A stretch of DNA of 64,000 nt. Origin: Sphingosinicella sp. LHD-64. GTDB taxonomy: Bacteria; Pseudomonadota; Alphaproteobacteria; Sphingomonadales; Sphingomonadaceae. Positions within the stretch are counted from its first letter, which is position 1; every line of letters begins with the position of its first letter. This document shows positions 54,373 through 63,402 of the stretch, one piece after another. The translations under genes were made by a program, and so were the position numbers. The stretch spans positions 1,240,001 through 1,304,000 of the forward strand of contig NZ_JAVIFV010000001.1 of NCBI RefSeq assembly GCF_031157375.1, in the 5' to 3' direction. Under the pieces are notes generated by a model, which saw nothing but the letters and a program-made list of their open reading frames with translations, was not told where the DNA came from and ran no database searches.

Positions 54373-56139
54373 ATGAAGGCGCTGGACCAGATCGAACGGC
54401 ACTGGCGCTGGTGGCTGCTCGCCTTCTGGCTGATCGTCGCCGGCTATTCGATCTATGCGCGCTGGGCAGCGATCCAGGGTTTCGGGCTCGGCGACACCGA
54501 CGACAATCTGAGGATGATGCAGGTGCGCGCCTGGCTCGGCGGGCAGGCCTGGTACGATCTCCGCCAATATCGGCTCAATCCGCCGATGGGCGCCGACGTC
54601 CACTGGTCCCGGCTCGTCGACCTGCCGATCGCCGGGCTCAAACTGCTGCTCATGCCGATCCTCGGTGGCGCGCGGGCCGAGCAGGTCGCGGTGGCGGTCG
54701 CACCCCTGCTGCCGATGCTGGTCGCGATGGCCGCGCTTGCAGTCGCGGTCCGCCGGCTGCTCGACAACCGCGCCTTCCTCATCGCGATCCTGCTCCTCGC
54801 CTGCGCAGGCTCGGCGCGCGGCATGTGGGCGCCGCTCAGGATCGACCATCATGGCTGGCAGCTCGCCATGCTGGCGCTGGCGGTGATGGCGCTGACCGAT
54901 CCGAAGCGCGGCCGCGGCGGCGTCATTCTCGGCCTCGCCACCGCCGCCTCGCTGACAATCGGCCTCGAGATGCTGCTCTATCTGGCGCTGGCCGGCATCG
55001 TCACCGTGCTGCGCTGGGTGTGGGACGGTGAGGAAGCCAGGCGGCTCGGCGCCTATGGCGTGTCGCTTGCCGGCGGCTGCGCGTTCGGATTTCTGGCCTT
55101 CGCCTCCTATGCGAACCGCGCGCCCGTTTGCGACGCTCTCTCTCCCGTCTGGCTGTCTGCCATGACCGCGGCCGGCGCGATTGCCGTCGGCCTCGCCTGG
55201 GCGAACCCGCACGCGCGCCACTGGCGCCTCGCCGCGGCGGCCGCGGGCGGACTCGTCATCGCCGGCGCGTTCGCGCTGACCTGGCCGGGCTGCCTCGGCC
55301 GGCTGGAGCAGGCGCCCCCCGAGCTCGACCGCCTGTGGCTGAGCCGGGTGCGCGAGGCGATGCCGATCTATCGGCACGGCTTCCAGACTGCGGCGGCAAC
55401 GCTGACGCTGCCGATCGCCGGGTTGATCGGCTACGCGCTGATGCTCTGGACGCATCGACGCGATCCGGCGCGCTGGCTCCCCTGGGCCGCCGTCGCCATT
55501 CCCGCAATCCTCGCGCTCGCGCTGCTGTTCTGGCAGACCCGCGCCGGGCCCGCGGCCCAGCTCCTGTCCGTTCCCGGCGCCACCGCCTTGGTCTGGGCGG
55601 CCATCCTGTGGCTCGCCAGCCTCAGGCAAATCGTCCTGCGCGTCGCGGGCATCCTCGTCGTCTTCCTGATCGTGTCGGGCACCGTCACCGGCTATCTAAA
55701 CAGCCTCTTTCCGAGCAGCGTCAGCGCCTATCGCAAGAGCGTCAACATCGCCAACGCGACCTGCCCGACGCTGCGCGCCCTGCGACCGGTGGCGCAGCAG
55801 CCGAAGGGCACGGTCCTCACCTTCGTCGACCTGGGCCCGCGCCTGATCACTGTCACCCACCATGACGCGATCGCCGGTCCTTACCACCGCAACGCGCAGC
55901 AGATCCTCGATGTCATGCATGCCTGGCGCGGCACGGCCGAGAATGCCCGTCAGGCCATCCGCCAGTATCGCGTCGCCTATGTGCTGATCTGCCCGAACAT
56001 GTCGGAATCGACGATCTACCGGTCGGAGGCGCCGGAAGGCCTCTATGCCCAACTCGCCCGCGGCCGGGTCCCAGGCTGGCTCCAGCCGGTGCAGCTCCCC
56101 TCCGGTTCGCCCTACAAAATGTGGCGCGTGATCAGCTGA
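54373..56139 (+). CDS. Large membrane protein, GT-C glycosyltransferase-like
   Basis: The 588-residue protein has about 12 helices and an acidic first periplasmic loop, GLGDTDDNLRMMQVRAWLGG, followed by QYRLNPPMGADVHWSRLVDL. This matches the catalytic-loop layout of GT-C transferases, which take sugar from a polyprenyl carrier. The C-terminal 130 residues are soluble and have a cysteine pair region (NATCPTLR, LICPNMSES). It starts 90 bases from the divergent gtrA gene. The acceptor is unknown; lipid A, O-antigen or glycosphingolipid are all possible. Its stop overlaps the convergent marC-like gene by 8 bases. Confidence 0.72.
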   Translation: MKALDQIERHWRWWLLAFWLIVAGYSIYARWAAIQGFGLGDTDDNLRMMQVRAWLGGQAWYDLRQYRLNPPMGADVHWSRLVDLPIAGLKLLLMPILGGARAEQVAVAVAPLLPMLVAMAALAVAVRRLLDNRAFLIAILLLACAGSARGMWAPLRIDHHGWQLAMLALAVMALTDPKRGRGGVILGLATAASLTIGLEMLLYLALAGIVTVLRWVWDGEEARRLGAYGVSLAGGCAFGFLAFASYANRAPVCDALSPVWLSAMTAAGAIAVGLAWANPHARHWRLAAAAAGGLVIAGAFALTWPGCLGRLEQAPPELDRLWLSRVREAMPIYRHGFQTAAATLTLPIAGLIGYALMLWTHRRDPARWLPWAAVAIPAILALALLFWQTRAGPAAQLLSVPGATALVWAAILWLASLRQIVLRVAGILVVFLIVSGTVTGYLNSLFPSSVSAYRKSVNIANATCPTLRALRPVAQQPKGTVLTFVDLGPRLITVTHHDAIAGPYHRNAQQILDVMHAWRGTAENARQAIRQYRVAYVLICPNMSESTIYRSEAPEGLYAQLARGRVPGWLQPVQLPSGSPYKMWRVIS

Positions 56140-56749
56140 AGCTGCGCTCGATCCCGTCGATCACGAACTGGGCGGCGAGCGCGGCGAGGATGACGCCGAG
56201 CAGGCGGGTGATCATCGCCTCCATCTTGTGCCCCAGGAGCCGCATCAGCGGCCCGGCCAGGAGGAGGGCAAGCAGGGTCAAAGCCAGCGTCGCGCCGAGC
56301 GCGGCGAGCACGATCAGTGATTCATTGAGGCCGTTGCCGCGCGCGGTCAGCAGCATCACCGACGCGATCGAGCCGGGCCCGGCGATCATCGGGATCGCCA
56401 TCGGGAAGACCGAGATGTCCTCGACCTTCGCCGCGCTCACCTCCTCGGCGCGGTGCTCGCGTCGCTCGGTGCGCTTCTCGAACACCATTTCGAGCGCGAT
56501 CAGGAACAGCATGATGCCACCGGCGATGCGGAAGGCCGAGAGCGAGATGCCGAGCGCGCGCAGCAGGTCCTCGCCAAGCACCGCGAAGAACAGCAGGATG
56601 CCGGTCGCGACCAGCACCGAGCGGACCGCCATGGCCCGGCGATGCTGCGGCGTCGCGCCCTGGGTCAGGCTGGCGAAGATCGGCGCGCAGCCCGGCGGAT
56701 CGATCACCACCAGGAAGGTGACGAAGGCCGAGACGAAGAGCTCGGTCAC
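56132..56749 (-). CDS. MarC-family integral membrane protein
   Basis: The 205-residue protein has six helices in two repeats: [20 protein letters not shown] at the front, [18 protein letters not shown], and the second-repeat [17 protein letters not shown]. The name comes from the mar locus, but no antibiotic role is established. It starts with GTG at 56749, overlapping the folD stop (GTGA), so it is translationally coupled to folD. Confidence 0.92.
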   Translation of the reverse strand: MTELFVSAFVTFLVVIDPPGCAPIFASLTQGATPQHRRAMAVRSVLVATGILLFFAVLGEDLLRALGISLSAFRIAGGIMLFLIALEMVFEKRTERREHRAEEVSAAKVEDISVFPMAIPMIAGPGSIASVMLLTARGNGLNESLIVLAALGATLALTLLALLLAGPLMRLLGHKMEAMITRLLGVILAALAAQFVIDGIERSFS

Positions 56750-57636
56750 AGGTCCTCTGGCGGCGGCAGGCCGGCGCGGGCATGGGCCGCGACGAGGGTG
56801 TTGCGCAGCAGGACGGCGATGGTCATCGGCCCGACCCCGCCCGGCACCGGCGTGATCGCGCCCGCGACCCCGGCGGCGCTGGCAAAATCGACGTCGCCGA
56901 CCAACCGGGTCCTGCCTTCATCGGCGGCGGGCACGCGGTTGATGCCGACGTCGATCACCGTCGCGCCGGGCTTCAGCCAGTCGCCGGTCACCATCTCCGG
57001 CCGGCCGACGGCGGCGACGACGATATCGGCGCGGCGGACGACCGCGGGCAGATCGCGGGTGCGGCTGTGCGCGACCGTCACCGTGCAGCTCTCGCGCAGC
57101 AGCAGCTGCGCCATCGGCTTGCCGACGATGTTGGAGCGGCCGATCACCACCGCCTCGAGACCGGAGAGGTCGCCGAGCCGATCCTTCAGCAGCATCAGGC
57201 AGCCGAGCGGGGTGCAGGGCACCAGCGCGTCCTCGCCGATCGCGAGCCGGCCGGCATTGACGACGTGGAAGCCGTCGACGTCCTTGGCGGGGTCGATCGC
57301 GTCGATCACCGCCTTCTCGTCGATCTGCGGCGGCAGCGGCAGCTGGACGAGGATGCCGTCGACCGCCTCGTCGCCATTGAGCCGCGCCACGAGCGCGAGC
57401 AGGTCGGCCTGGCTGGTGTGGACAGGCAGGCGGTGCTCGAAGCTTTCCAGGCCGGCCGCCACGGTCGCCTTGCCCTTGGAGCGGACATAGACCTGACTCG
57501 CCGGATCCTCGCCGACCAGCACCACGGCCAGCCCCGCCTTGCGCCCGGTCTGTGCCTCGAAAGCGGCCCCGGCTTTGCCGACCCGCGCCCGCAGCCCCTC
57601 GGCGAACGCCTTGCCGTCGATGACCGATGCTGCCAT
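56746..57636 (-). CDS. folD: Bifunctional methylenetetrahydrofolate dehydrogenase/cyclohydrolase
   Basis: The 296-residue cytosolic enzyme interconverts 5,10-methylene-, methenyl- and 10-formyl-tetrahydrofolate using NADP. The catalytic lysine is in VYVRSKGKA, the signature [12 protein letters not shown] is present, and [11 protein letters not shown] and [17 protein letters not shown] line the substrate and cofactor sites. The C terminus has [19 protein letters not shown]. It lies 4 bases after the yggT-like gene and overlaps marC, giving the order yggT-folD-marC. Confidence 0.97.
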   Translation of the reverse strand: MAASVIDGKAFAEGLRARVGKAGAAFEAQTGRKAGLAVVLVGEDPASQVYVRSKGKATVAAGLESFEHRLPVHTSQADLLALVARLNGDEAVDGILVQLPLPPQIDEKAVIDAIDPAKDVDGFHVVNAGRLAIGEDALVPCTPLGCLMLLKDRLGDLSGLEAVVIGRSNIVGKPMAQLLLRESCTVTVAHSRTRDLPAVVRRADIVVAAVGRPEMVTGDWLKPGATVIDVGINRVPAADEGRTRLVGDVDFASAAGVAGAITPVPGGVGPMTIAVLLRNTLVAAHARAGLPPPEDL

Positions 57637-57640
57637 CCGC

Positions 57641-57940
57641 TCAGCCCGCCATGGCGATGTCGGCGGCGACGCCGGAGAGCAGGATGCGGATCACGTAAAT
57701 CAGCAGCAGCACGACCATCGGCGAGAAATCGAGCCCGCCGAAATCGGGCAGGATCTTGCGGATCGGCCGGTAGAGCGGCTCGGTGATCCGGTCGAGCGCG
57801 CCCAGGAAGGAGCGCACGAAGTCGTTATAGGTGTTGATCACGTTGAAGGCGACGAGCCACGACAGGATCGCCTGGGCGATGATCACGTACATCGCCACCC
57901 GCAGCAACAGATCGGCAACGCCGAACAAGGCCAACAGCAT
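57641..57940 (-). CDS. YggT-family membrane protein
   Basis: The 99-residue protein has two membrane segments flanking the YggT loop [40 protein letters not shown]. YggT proteins affect envelope or osmotic stress tolerance in some bacteria. The ATG at 57940 has GGGAGA 6 to 11 bases upstream; a TTG one codon earlier is less likely. In many relatives a DUF167 gene lies between yggT and folD, and it is absent here. Confidence 0.92.
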   Translation of the reverse strand: MLLALFGVADLLLRVAMYVIIAQAILSWLVAFNVINTYNDFVRSFLGALDRITEPLYRPIRKILPDFGGLDFSPMVVLLLIYVIRILLSGVAADIAMAG

Positions 57941-58047
57941 CAAGGTCTCCCGCTCGAAATCGAGCCACGCATGTAGGCGAGGCGGCGGGAGCGGGCAATG
58001 GCGGCTGCCAGCTTCCGTTCGGGGCCGGAGAAGGATACGCTGCCGTC

Positions 58048-59061
58048 ATGATCCTTCTCGCCCTCGCCCTTCAGGCCGCCGCGCCGCAGCCAGGCGAGCT
58101 GCGCACTTTCCAGGACTGGACCGTCGGCTGCGACAATGGCCGCTACTGCCAGGCGGTCTCGCTGGTGCCGGAGGGAAGCGACGATGGGCGTTCGCTGAGT
58201 GTACGGCGCAATCCCGCCGCCGATGCGGAGCCGGTCTTCTCCTTCTATCGCTACGACGATGAGGATTTGTGCGGCGCGCAGGTCAGCGCCGACGGCCGTC
58301 CCTTGCCGGTACGGATCCTCGAGGGGCCTGACTGCACGATCGTTCATCCGGCCGATGTGCCGGCCCTGCTGAGGGCCTTGCGCTCGGCCGCCCAGATCAC
58401 GGTGACCGCGGCGGATGGAAGCGATCTCGGCCGCGTCTCGCTCGCCGGCGCCTCGGCTGCGTTGCTGGCGATGGATGAGGCACAGCTGCGGACCGGGACG
58501 GTGACCGCGCTGGTCCGCCCCGGCGACCGCCCCGCCTCCGCCGTGCCGGTGCCACCGGTCGTGCCGGAGATACGGATAGCGCCGTTCCCGCGTGGCGAGA
58601 CGCCATCGGTGGACGATGCACGGATCGCGCGGCTGCGGCGGGACATCGGCTGCACCGTCGGCGACGTCGGAGGGCCCGACGAGTATCGCGCCGTACCGCT
58701 GGACGAGGGCAAGACCCTGATCCTGCTCGCCTGCGGCAGCGGCGCCTACAATGTGACCTGGATGCCGTTCGTCGCGAGCGCCGGGCAGGACGGCCGCACC
58801 GAGATCGCGCCCGCCCTGTTCGACGCGCAATGGGCCCAGGCGGACGGAGGCCGCGCCGAGCTGATCAACGCCGAATGGGATTCGGGGGCGCGGACGATCA
58901 GCGAGCTGTCGCTGGGCCGGGGCATCGGCGATTGCGGCACACGCTCCCTCTACGGCTGGGACGGCCAGCGCTTCCGGCTGCTGCGTCAATCGGCCATGGG
59001 CGAATGCCGCGGCGCCCGCGACTATATCACGGTCTGGCGGACCCGCGTCAGAGGGCGGTAG
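58048..59061 (+). CDS. DUF1176 protein
   Basis: The 337-residue protein has a short hydrophobic leader (MILLALALQAAAPQ) and the DUF1176 pattern: LRTFQDWTVGCDNGRYCQAV, the paired cysteines of the first half (GCDNGRYC, DLC, DC) and the second half (IGCTVGDV, ACGSGAY, DCGTRSLYGW). It is probably periplasmic with several disulfides. Function is unknown. It is a single plus-strand gene divergent from yggT, and a palindromic repeat follows its stop. Confidence 0.88.
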   Translation: MILLALALQAAAPQPGELRTFQDWTVGCDNGRYCQAVSLVPEGSDDGRSLSVRRNPAADAEPVFSFYRYDDEDLCGAQVSADGRPLPVRILEGPDCTIVHPADVPALLRALRSAAQITVTAADGSDLGRVSLAGASAALLAMDEAQLRTGTVTALVRPGDRPASAVPVPPVVPEIRIAPFPRGETPSVDDARIARLRRDIGCTVGDVGGPDEYRAVPLDEGKTLILLACGSGAYNVTWMPFVASAGQDGRTEIAPALFDAQWAQADGGRAELINAEWDSGARTISELSLGRGIGDCGTRSLYGWDGQRFRLLRQSAMGECRGARDYITVWRTRVRGR

Positions 59062-59073
59062 GCACTGCCTCTC

Positions 59074-59156
59074 CGTCACTGCGAGCGACGCGAGGCAATC
59101 CAGTACGCGTCATAAGCTCACTGGATTGCTTCGTCGCAAAACTCCTCGCAATGACG
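59074..59156. repeat. Palindromic intergenic repeat
   Basis: CGTCACTGCGAG (59074-59085) pairs with CTCGCAATGACG (59145-59156), with one mismatch, and GCAATCCAGT (59095-59104) pairs perfectly with 59120-59129. This GTCATTGCGAG...GCAATCCAG design is a known dispersed repeat type in alphaproteobacteria. It sits between convergent DUF1176 and egtD genes. Confidence 0.8.
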
Positions 59157-59182
59157 ATTCATGCAGCCGCCCTTCTGCACAT

Positions 59183-60148
59183 CTATGGCGCAAATCTCGG
59201 TGGCTCCGCTTCGGCGAGCAGGATCGAGAACCATTCCTTCTCGTCGGTCCATTCCTGCACCACGCCCCAGCCGGCGGCGCGCAGCAGGATACGGCTGTCG
59301 CGATGGCCGTATTTGTGGCTGTTCTCGGTGTGGATCGTCGCGCCCTCGCGGAAGGAGAAGCGCTCACCGGAGACGGTGAAGCTGACGTCGCGCACCGCTT
59401 CCAGATGCATTTCGATGCGGCTCAGCGGATCGTTCCAGATCGCGCGGTGGCGGAAGGCGTCGACGGGGATGTCGCCGACGAGCTCGGCATTGATCCGGTG
59501 GAGGAGGTTGAGGTTGAACGCGGCCGTCACGCCCGCCGCATCGTCATAGGCGTTCAGGAGCACGTTGACGTCCTTGATCCGGTCCATGCCGATCAGCAGG
59601 CGCGCACCCTCGCCCAGCGTCTCCTTCATCACGCGCAACAGATCGACCGCGGTGCGCGCGACGAGATTGCCGATCGTCGAGCCGGGAAAGAAGCCGAGCT
59701 TCTGCATCCACGTCACCTCGGCCGGCAGGGTGATCGGCCGCATGAAGTCCGCCTCGACGGGATGGATCGGGAGGCCGGGGAACTGGGCCTGCAGCGCATC
59801 GGCGGATTCGCGCAGGAAATCGCCGCTGATGTCGATCGGCACATAGGCGCCGGGCCGGATCGCGCTCAGCAGGATCGGCGTCTTGGTCGACGAACCCGAG
59901 CCGAACTCCACCACCGCCTCGCCACGGCCGAGCAGACGCGCAAATTCGTGGCTGTGCCGCCGGAGCAGATCGGCCTCCGTCCGCGTCGGATAATATTCGG
60001 GAAGCTCGGTGATCGCCTCGAACAGCTCGGAGCCGCGATGGTCGTAGAACCAGCGCGCCGGCACCGCCGGGACCGGTGCGGCAAGGCCGGCGAGCACGTC
60101 GTTGCGGAAGGCAGGGTCGACCCGCGGCCGGATGGCGATGGCGTCCAC
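59183..60148 (-). CDS. egtD: L-histidine N-alpha-methyltransferase (ergothioneine synthesis)
   Basis: The 321-residue SAM-dependent enzyme makes hercynine by trimethylating histidine. EgtD marks are ARWFYDHRGSELFEAITELP, EYYPTRTE, VVEFGSGSSTKT, YVPIDISGDFL, GFFPGSTIGN and the histidine-binding region near the C terminus (RILLRAAGW). It starts 3 bases after the egtB stop, so the two form an operon. No egtA, egtC or egtE is in the window. Confidence 0.97.
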   Translation of the reverse strand: MDAIAIRPRVDPAFRNDVLAGLAAPVPAVPARWFYDHRGSELFEAITELPEYYPTRTEADLLRRHSHEFARLLGRGEAVVEFGSGSSTKTPILLSAIRPGAYVPIDISGDFLRESADALQAQFPGLPIHPVEADFMRPITLPAEVTWMQKLGFFPGSTIGNLVARTAVDLLRVMKETLGEGARLLIGMDRIKDVNVLLNAYDDAAGVTAAFNLNLLHRINAELVGDIPVDAFRHRAIWNDPLSRIEMHLEAVRDVSFTVSGERFSFREGATIHTENSHKYGHRDSRILLRAAGWGVVQEWTDEKEWFSILLAEAEPPRFAP

Positions 60149-60151
60149 GGT

Positions 60152-61441
60152 CTAGAGATCCTTTGCGAGCCTGAGGCCGGAGAACATCCAGCGCTGATGG
60201 GGATAGAAGAAGTTTCGATAGCTGGCGCGCATGTGGCCGCGCGGGGTGCCGGACGAGCCGCCGCGCAACACCATCTGCCCGCTCATGAACTTGCCGTTAT
60301 ATTCGCCGACCGCGCCCTCGGTCGGTCGGAAGCCCGGATAGGGAAGGAAGGCGCTCGCCGTCCATTCCCAGACCCCGCCGAAGAACTTCTCGATTCTGGG
60401 CGGCTCGAGCGGCGGCTTCGGCCGCACCGGGCCAGCGGCGTCAAAGAAATCGCCGGCGTCAGGGTCGCTCATTCGTGCGGCATGTTCCCATTCCTGCTCG
60501 GTGGGCAGCCGGGCGCCGGCCCAGCGGGCATAGGCGTCCGCCTCGTAATAGCTGATGTGGCAGACCGGTTCGGCTGGGTTGACCGGCTGCAGGCCGTCGA
60601 GCCCGAACCGCAGCCAGCCAGTCTCGCCCTTTTCCCAGTAGAGCGGCGCCTCGATGCCCTCGGCCTGCACCCAGGCCCAGCCGTCCGACAGCCAGAGCAG
60701 AGGATCGGCATAGCCGCCCTCGTCCATGAACCGGAGCCATTCCTGCACCAGCACCGGCCGGTCGGCGATCTGGTAGGGACGCAGGACATGCTGGTGGCGC
60801 GGCGTCTCCGCGTCGAAGGCGAAGCCTGTCCTGAGCGACGTCGAAGGGCCGGTGCCATCATGGCCGATCTCGACCACGCCGCCCTCGATGTGGAGCATCC
60901 TCGGCGCGTCATAATCGGGGCGCGGGCGCCACGGCGCGGCCGGCCACACCGCCGGCTTCAGCGGATTTTCCGCCATCGCGGCGGTCAGATCCATCAGCAT
61001 CAGTTCCTGATGCTGCTGCTCGTGGTTGAGCCCGAGCTCGACCAGCGCCAACGCCTCCGCCGAAAAGCCCGGCAGCGCCGCCATCATCACGGCGTCGACC
61101 GCGCCGCGATAGGCGCGTACCTCATCGAGCGATGGCCGGCTCAGCATGCCGCGACGCGGGCGGGCGTGACGCTCCCCCTCGGCTTCGTAATAGGAATTGA
61201 ACAAGAACGCCCAGCGCTCGTCATGGGCACGATAGCCCGGCACATGGTCGCGCAGCAGGAAGGTCTCGAAGAACCAGGTCGTGTGGGCGAGGTGCCATTT
61301 GGCCGGCGAAGCATCAGGCATCGGCTGGATCGTCGCGTCGGCGTCTGAGAGCGGCGCCGCGATGGCGAGGCTGAGCTGCCGTACCGCCGCATAACGCGAC
61401 GCAAAGCTGTCGCTCGTGTCCGGCCGGGCCTGCGTCGCCAT
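60152..61441 (-). CDS. egtB: Ergothioneine synthesis sulfoxide synthase
   Basis: The 429-residue non-haem iron enzyme joins hercynine and a thiol to form a sulfoxide. The DinB-like N domain supplies the iron ligands: a His at 50 or 53 (AKWHLAHTTWFF), and H140 and H144 in NHEQQHQE. The C-terminal FGE-sulfatase fold has YEADAYARWAGARLPTEQEW and VWEWTASAFLPYPGF. Residues about 199-206 (PSTSLRTG) come from a REP-like DNA unit read in frame between GHDG and FAFD; the frame stays open and both sides match the family. It is first in the egtB-egtD operon. Confidence 0.96.
   Translation of the reverse strand: MATQARPDTSDSFASRYAAVRQLSLAIAAPLSDADATIQPMPDASPAKWHLAHTTWFFETFLLRDHVPGYRAHDERWAFLFNSYYEAEGERHARPRRGMLSRPSLDEVRAYRGAVDAVMMAALPGFSAEALALVELGLNHEQQHQELMLMDLTAAMAENPLKPAVWPAAPWRPRPDYDAPRMLHIEGGVVEIGHDGTGPSTSLRTGFAFDAETPRHQHVLRPYQIADRPVLVQEWLRFMDEGGYADPLLWLSDGWAWVQAEGIEAPLYWEKGETGWLRFGLDGLQPVNPAEPVCHISYYEADAYARWAGARLPTEQEWEHAARMSDPDAGDFFDAAGPVRPKPPLEPPRIEKFFGGVWEWTASAFLPYPGFRPTEGAVGEYNGKFMSGQMVLRGGSSGTPRGHMRASYRNFFYPHQRWMFSGLRLAKDL
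60825..60848. repeat. REP-like unit inside egtB
   Basis: A 24-base unit (CCTGTCCTGAGC...CGTCGAAGGG) of the kind normally found between genes in sphingomonads lies within the egtB coding sequence. Its length is a multiple of three, so it adds eight codons without shifting the frame. Confidence 0.7.
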
Positions 61442-61505
61442 CCTTCGTCTCCCGTTGTCGGGCGGATTTCAGCTACCGCAATACACGGTACAAAACAAGA
61501 ACAAT

Positions 61506-62078
61506 CTACGCGTCCCCACGTGTTGCGCCAGGCTGCCAGAGAATGTCCCCGCCATGCTCACGCGTCACCCAACGCGCGAGCACGAACAAATGGTCCGACA
61601 GGCGGTTGAGGTAGGTGAGCGCCAGCGGATTGAGCGACACGCGTGCCGCCGCCTCCACCGCGGCGCGCTCCGCCCGGCGCACCACGGCGCGCGCGAGGTG
61701 GAGATGGGCCGCCTTGGGGCCGCCCGGCAGGATGAAGCTGCGCAGCGGTTCGAGGTCGGCATTCATGGCGTCGATCTCGCGCTCCAGCCGGTCGATCTGT
61801 TCGGCCACGATCCGGAGCGTCATCTCGCCCGGCGCGAAGGTCTCGCCGGGGGTCGCGAGATCGGCGCCGAGATCGAACAGCTCGTTCTGGATCCGCCCGA
61901 GCATCGCCGCAGCGTCTGCGTCCGCATGAAGCAGTGCGACCCCGATCGCGCTGTTCGCCTCGTCGACGTCGCCGATCGCCGCCATGCGCGGGTCCGCCTT
62001 CGAGACGCGCGAGCCGTCGACCAGCCCGGTCTCGCCGGCATCGCCGGTGCGGGTATAGATCTTGTTGAGCCTGACCAC
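61506..62078 (-). CDS. PduO-type cob(I)alamin adenosyltransferase
   Basis: The 190-residue enzyme attaches the adenosyl group of ATP to cobalamin. It has the PduO/MMAB pattern: an N-terminal KIYTRTGDAGETGLVDGSRV ATP-binding loop, DVDEANSAIGVA, the FILPGGPKAAHLHLARAVVR signature and LNRLSDHLFVLAR. It starts with GTG at 62078. It follows the HIG1-like gene by 16 bases on the same strand. No cobalamin riboswitch was recognised upstream. Confidence 0.95.
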   Translation of the reverse strand: MVRLNKIYTRTGDAGETGLVDGSRVSKADPRMAAIGDVDEANSAIGVALLHADADAAAMLGRIQNELFDLGADLATPGETFAPGEMTLRIVAEQIDRLEREIDAMNADLEPLRSFILPGGPKAAHLHLARAVVRRAERAAVEAAARVSLNPLALTYLNRLSDHLFVLARWVTREHGGDILWQPGATRGDA

Positions 62079-62094
62079 CGCCCCGGAGTCGACG

Positions 62095-62301
62095 CTAGCG
62101 GCGGCCGCCGCCCGCGACGAGCAGCAGCACGACGGCGATCAGAATCGCGACCGCCTGGAAGAGGACGCGCTTGCGCATCAGCTCCTGCGAGCGCTGGCCA
62201 GTGAGGTCCTTCTGCTGCGCCATGTTGATGACGCCCTTGATCAGCACGAACAGGGTCGCGCCGGCGGCGAGGACGAGCAGGATCACCAGAAGCCAGGTCA
62301 T
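62095..62301 (-). CDS. Small twin-transmembrane protein with HIG1-like motif
   Basis: The 68-residue protein has two membrane helices (about 1-22 and 47-63) joined by a charged loop containing QRSQELMRKRVLFQ. This matches the QRRQ-type motif of the HIG1 family, whose members associate with cytochrome oxidase. In alphaproteobacteria such short proteins are common. It is upstream of, and probably co-transcribed with, the cobalamin adenosyltransferase gene. Confidence 0.75.
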   Translation of the reverse strand: MTWLLVILLVLAAGATLFVLIKGVINMAQQKDLTGQRSQELMRKRVLFQAVAILIAVVLLLVAGGGRR

Positions 62302-62313
62302 GGCGCCTATCTA

Positions 62314-62548
62314 GGGCCCAGACCCATGATCGGCAACGGCCGTGACGGAGCGGATTTTGGGTCAGGGCAAGGAGCGAGGAGGGAGCGATGCTTGGCGCAT
62401 CGTGACCGACGAGCGACGCTGCCCTGGCGAAAAATGGGCAGGTGCGAATGTCCCGCGGACATTCGCGGCCATGCCGGGGGCATGGCGACCTGCCCATGCC
62501 CGCCTTCTCCGGGCGATTACGACCATTGCCGATCATGGGTCTGGGCCC
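62314..62548. repeat. Nested foldback element (MITE-like) at the gluQRS 3' end
   Basis: A perfect 23-base terminal inverted repeat (62314-62336 with 62526-62548) encloses a perfect 10-base inner pair (62434-62443 with 62488-62497). Inside that are two hairpins, 62445-62453 with 62457-62465 and 62468-62475 with 62479-62486, and a further short stem near the left end. The right arm supplies the last codons and TGA (62533-62535) of gluQRS. There is no transposase, so it is probably a non-autonomous mobile element. Confidence 0.8.
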
Positions 62549-63402
62549 TCGGCTTCTACGAGCGAATATCCAGCCGGATATTCCCCTCGACGCATGGCCG
62601 CCACCAGCGCCGCCGGATCGGCGCCCGCCTCGCGCAGGCTGGCGATGGTCGGGGCGCCGTGCCGCTTGGCGAGGCGCGACCCGTCGGCGCCGGTGAGGAG
62701 GCCGTGATGGTGGTAGCGCGGGGTCGGCAGGTCGAGCAGCGCCTGGAGCAGGCGGTGGACGTGGGTCGCGGCGAACAGGTCCTGCCCCCGCACGATGTCG
62801 GTCACGCCCTGCGCCGCATCGTCGACGGTGACGGCGAGATGATAGCTCGCCGGCGCGTCCTTGCGGGCGAGCACGATGTCGCCGAACGCTTCGGGGGTGG
62901 CGATGATCTCTTTGTCGTCGTCCATCCAATTCGGCATGCTCCCGCGTCCGCGGGAGAACACGGGAAGGGCTTTCGTCATGTCGAGCCGCCAGGCATGGGG
63001 CCGGCTTAGATCGCGATCGACGAGCCCGCGGCACGTCCCCGGATAGACGGGACCGTCGGGCCCATGCGGCGCCGCCACGCTCGCGGCAATGTCCGCGCGG
63101 GTGCAGAAGCAGGGATAGACCAGACCTGCAGCCTTCAGCTGGTCCAAGGCTGCGGCGTACAGATCCAGCCGCTCGGACTGGTAGATCATCTCCCCGTCCC
63201 ATTCGAGCCCGAGCCAGATCAGGTCCTCGAGGATCGCATCGACATGCTCGAGGCGCGACCGGCCGGGATCGATGTCCTCGATCCGAAGCAGAAAGGTCCC
63301 GTCCCGTTCCCGGGCGAAATCATGGGCTGCCAGCGCCGAGAAGGCGTGCCCCAGATGGAGCCGGCCGGTCGGCGAGGGAGCGAAGCGGGTGACGGGATGC
63401 AT
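62533..63402 (-). CDS. gluQ: Glutamyl-Q tRNA(Asp) synthetase
   Basis: The 289-residue enzyme is a truncated glutamyl-tRNA synthetase homologue that attaches glutamate to queuosine in tRNA(Asp). It has the HIGH-type motif RFAPSPTGRLHLGHAFSAL, RIEDIDPGR, the zinc-site YPCFCTRADI, and the KMSKS-equivalent SRLAKRHGA. It lacks the anticodon-binding domain, which is what separates it from GltX. The last residues (EGPDP) and the stop codon lie in the arm of a foldback element, so the original end may have been different. Confidence 0.95.
   Translation of the reverse strand: MHPVTRFAPSPTGRLHLGHAFSALAAHDFARERDGTFLLRIEDIDPGRSRLEHVDAILEDLIWLGLEWDGEMIYQSERLDLYAAALDQLKAAGLVYPCFCTRADIAASVAAPHGPDGPVYPGTCRGLVDRDLSRPHAWRLDMTKALPVFSRGRGSMPNWMDDDKEIIATPEAFGDIVLARKDAPASYHLAVTVDDAAQGVTDIVRGQDLFAATHVHRLLQALLDLPTPRYHHHGLLTGADGSRLAKRHGAPTIASLREAGADPAALVAAMRRGEYPAGYSLVEAEGPDP

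Noticed and set aside
57944-58047. A DUF167 gene expected near yggT and folD
   Set aside because: I looked in this gap and between yggT and folD (4 bases); no DUF167-like reading exists in any frame.
62302-62532. Open frames within the foldback element
   Set aside because: They are short, differ in every frame and reflect the inverted repeats, not a conserved protein.
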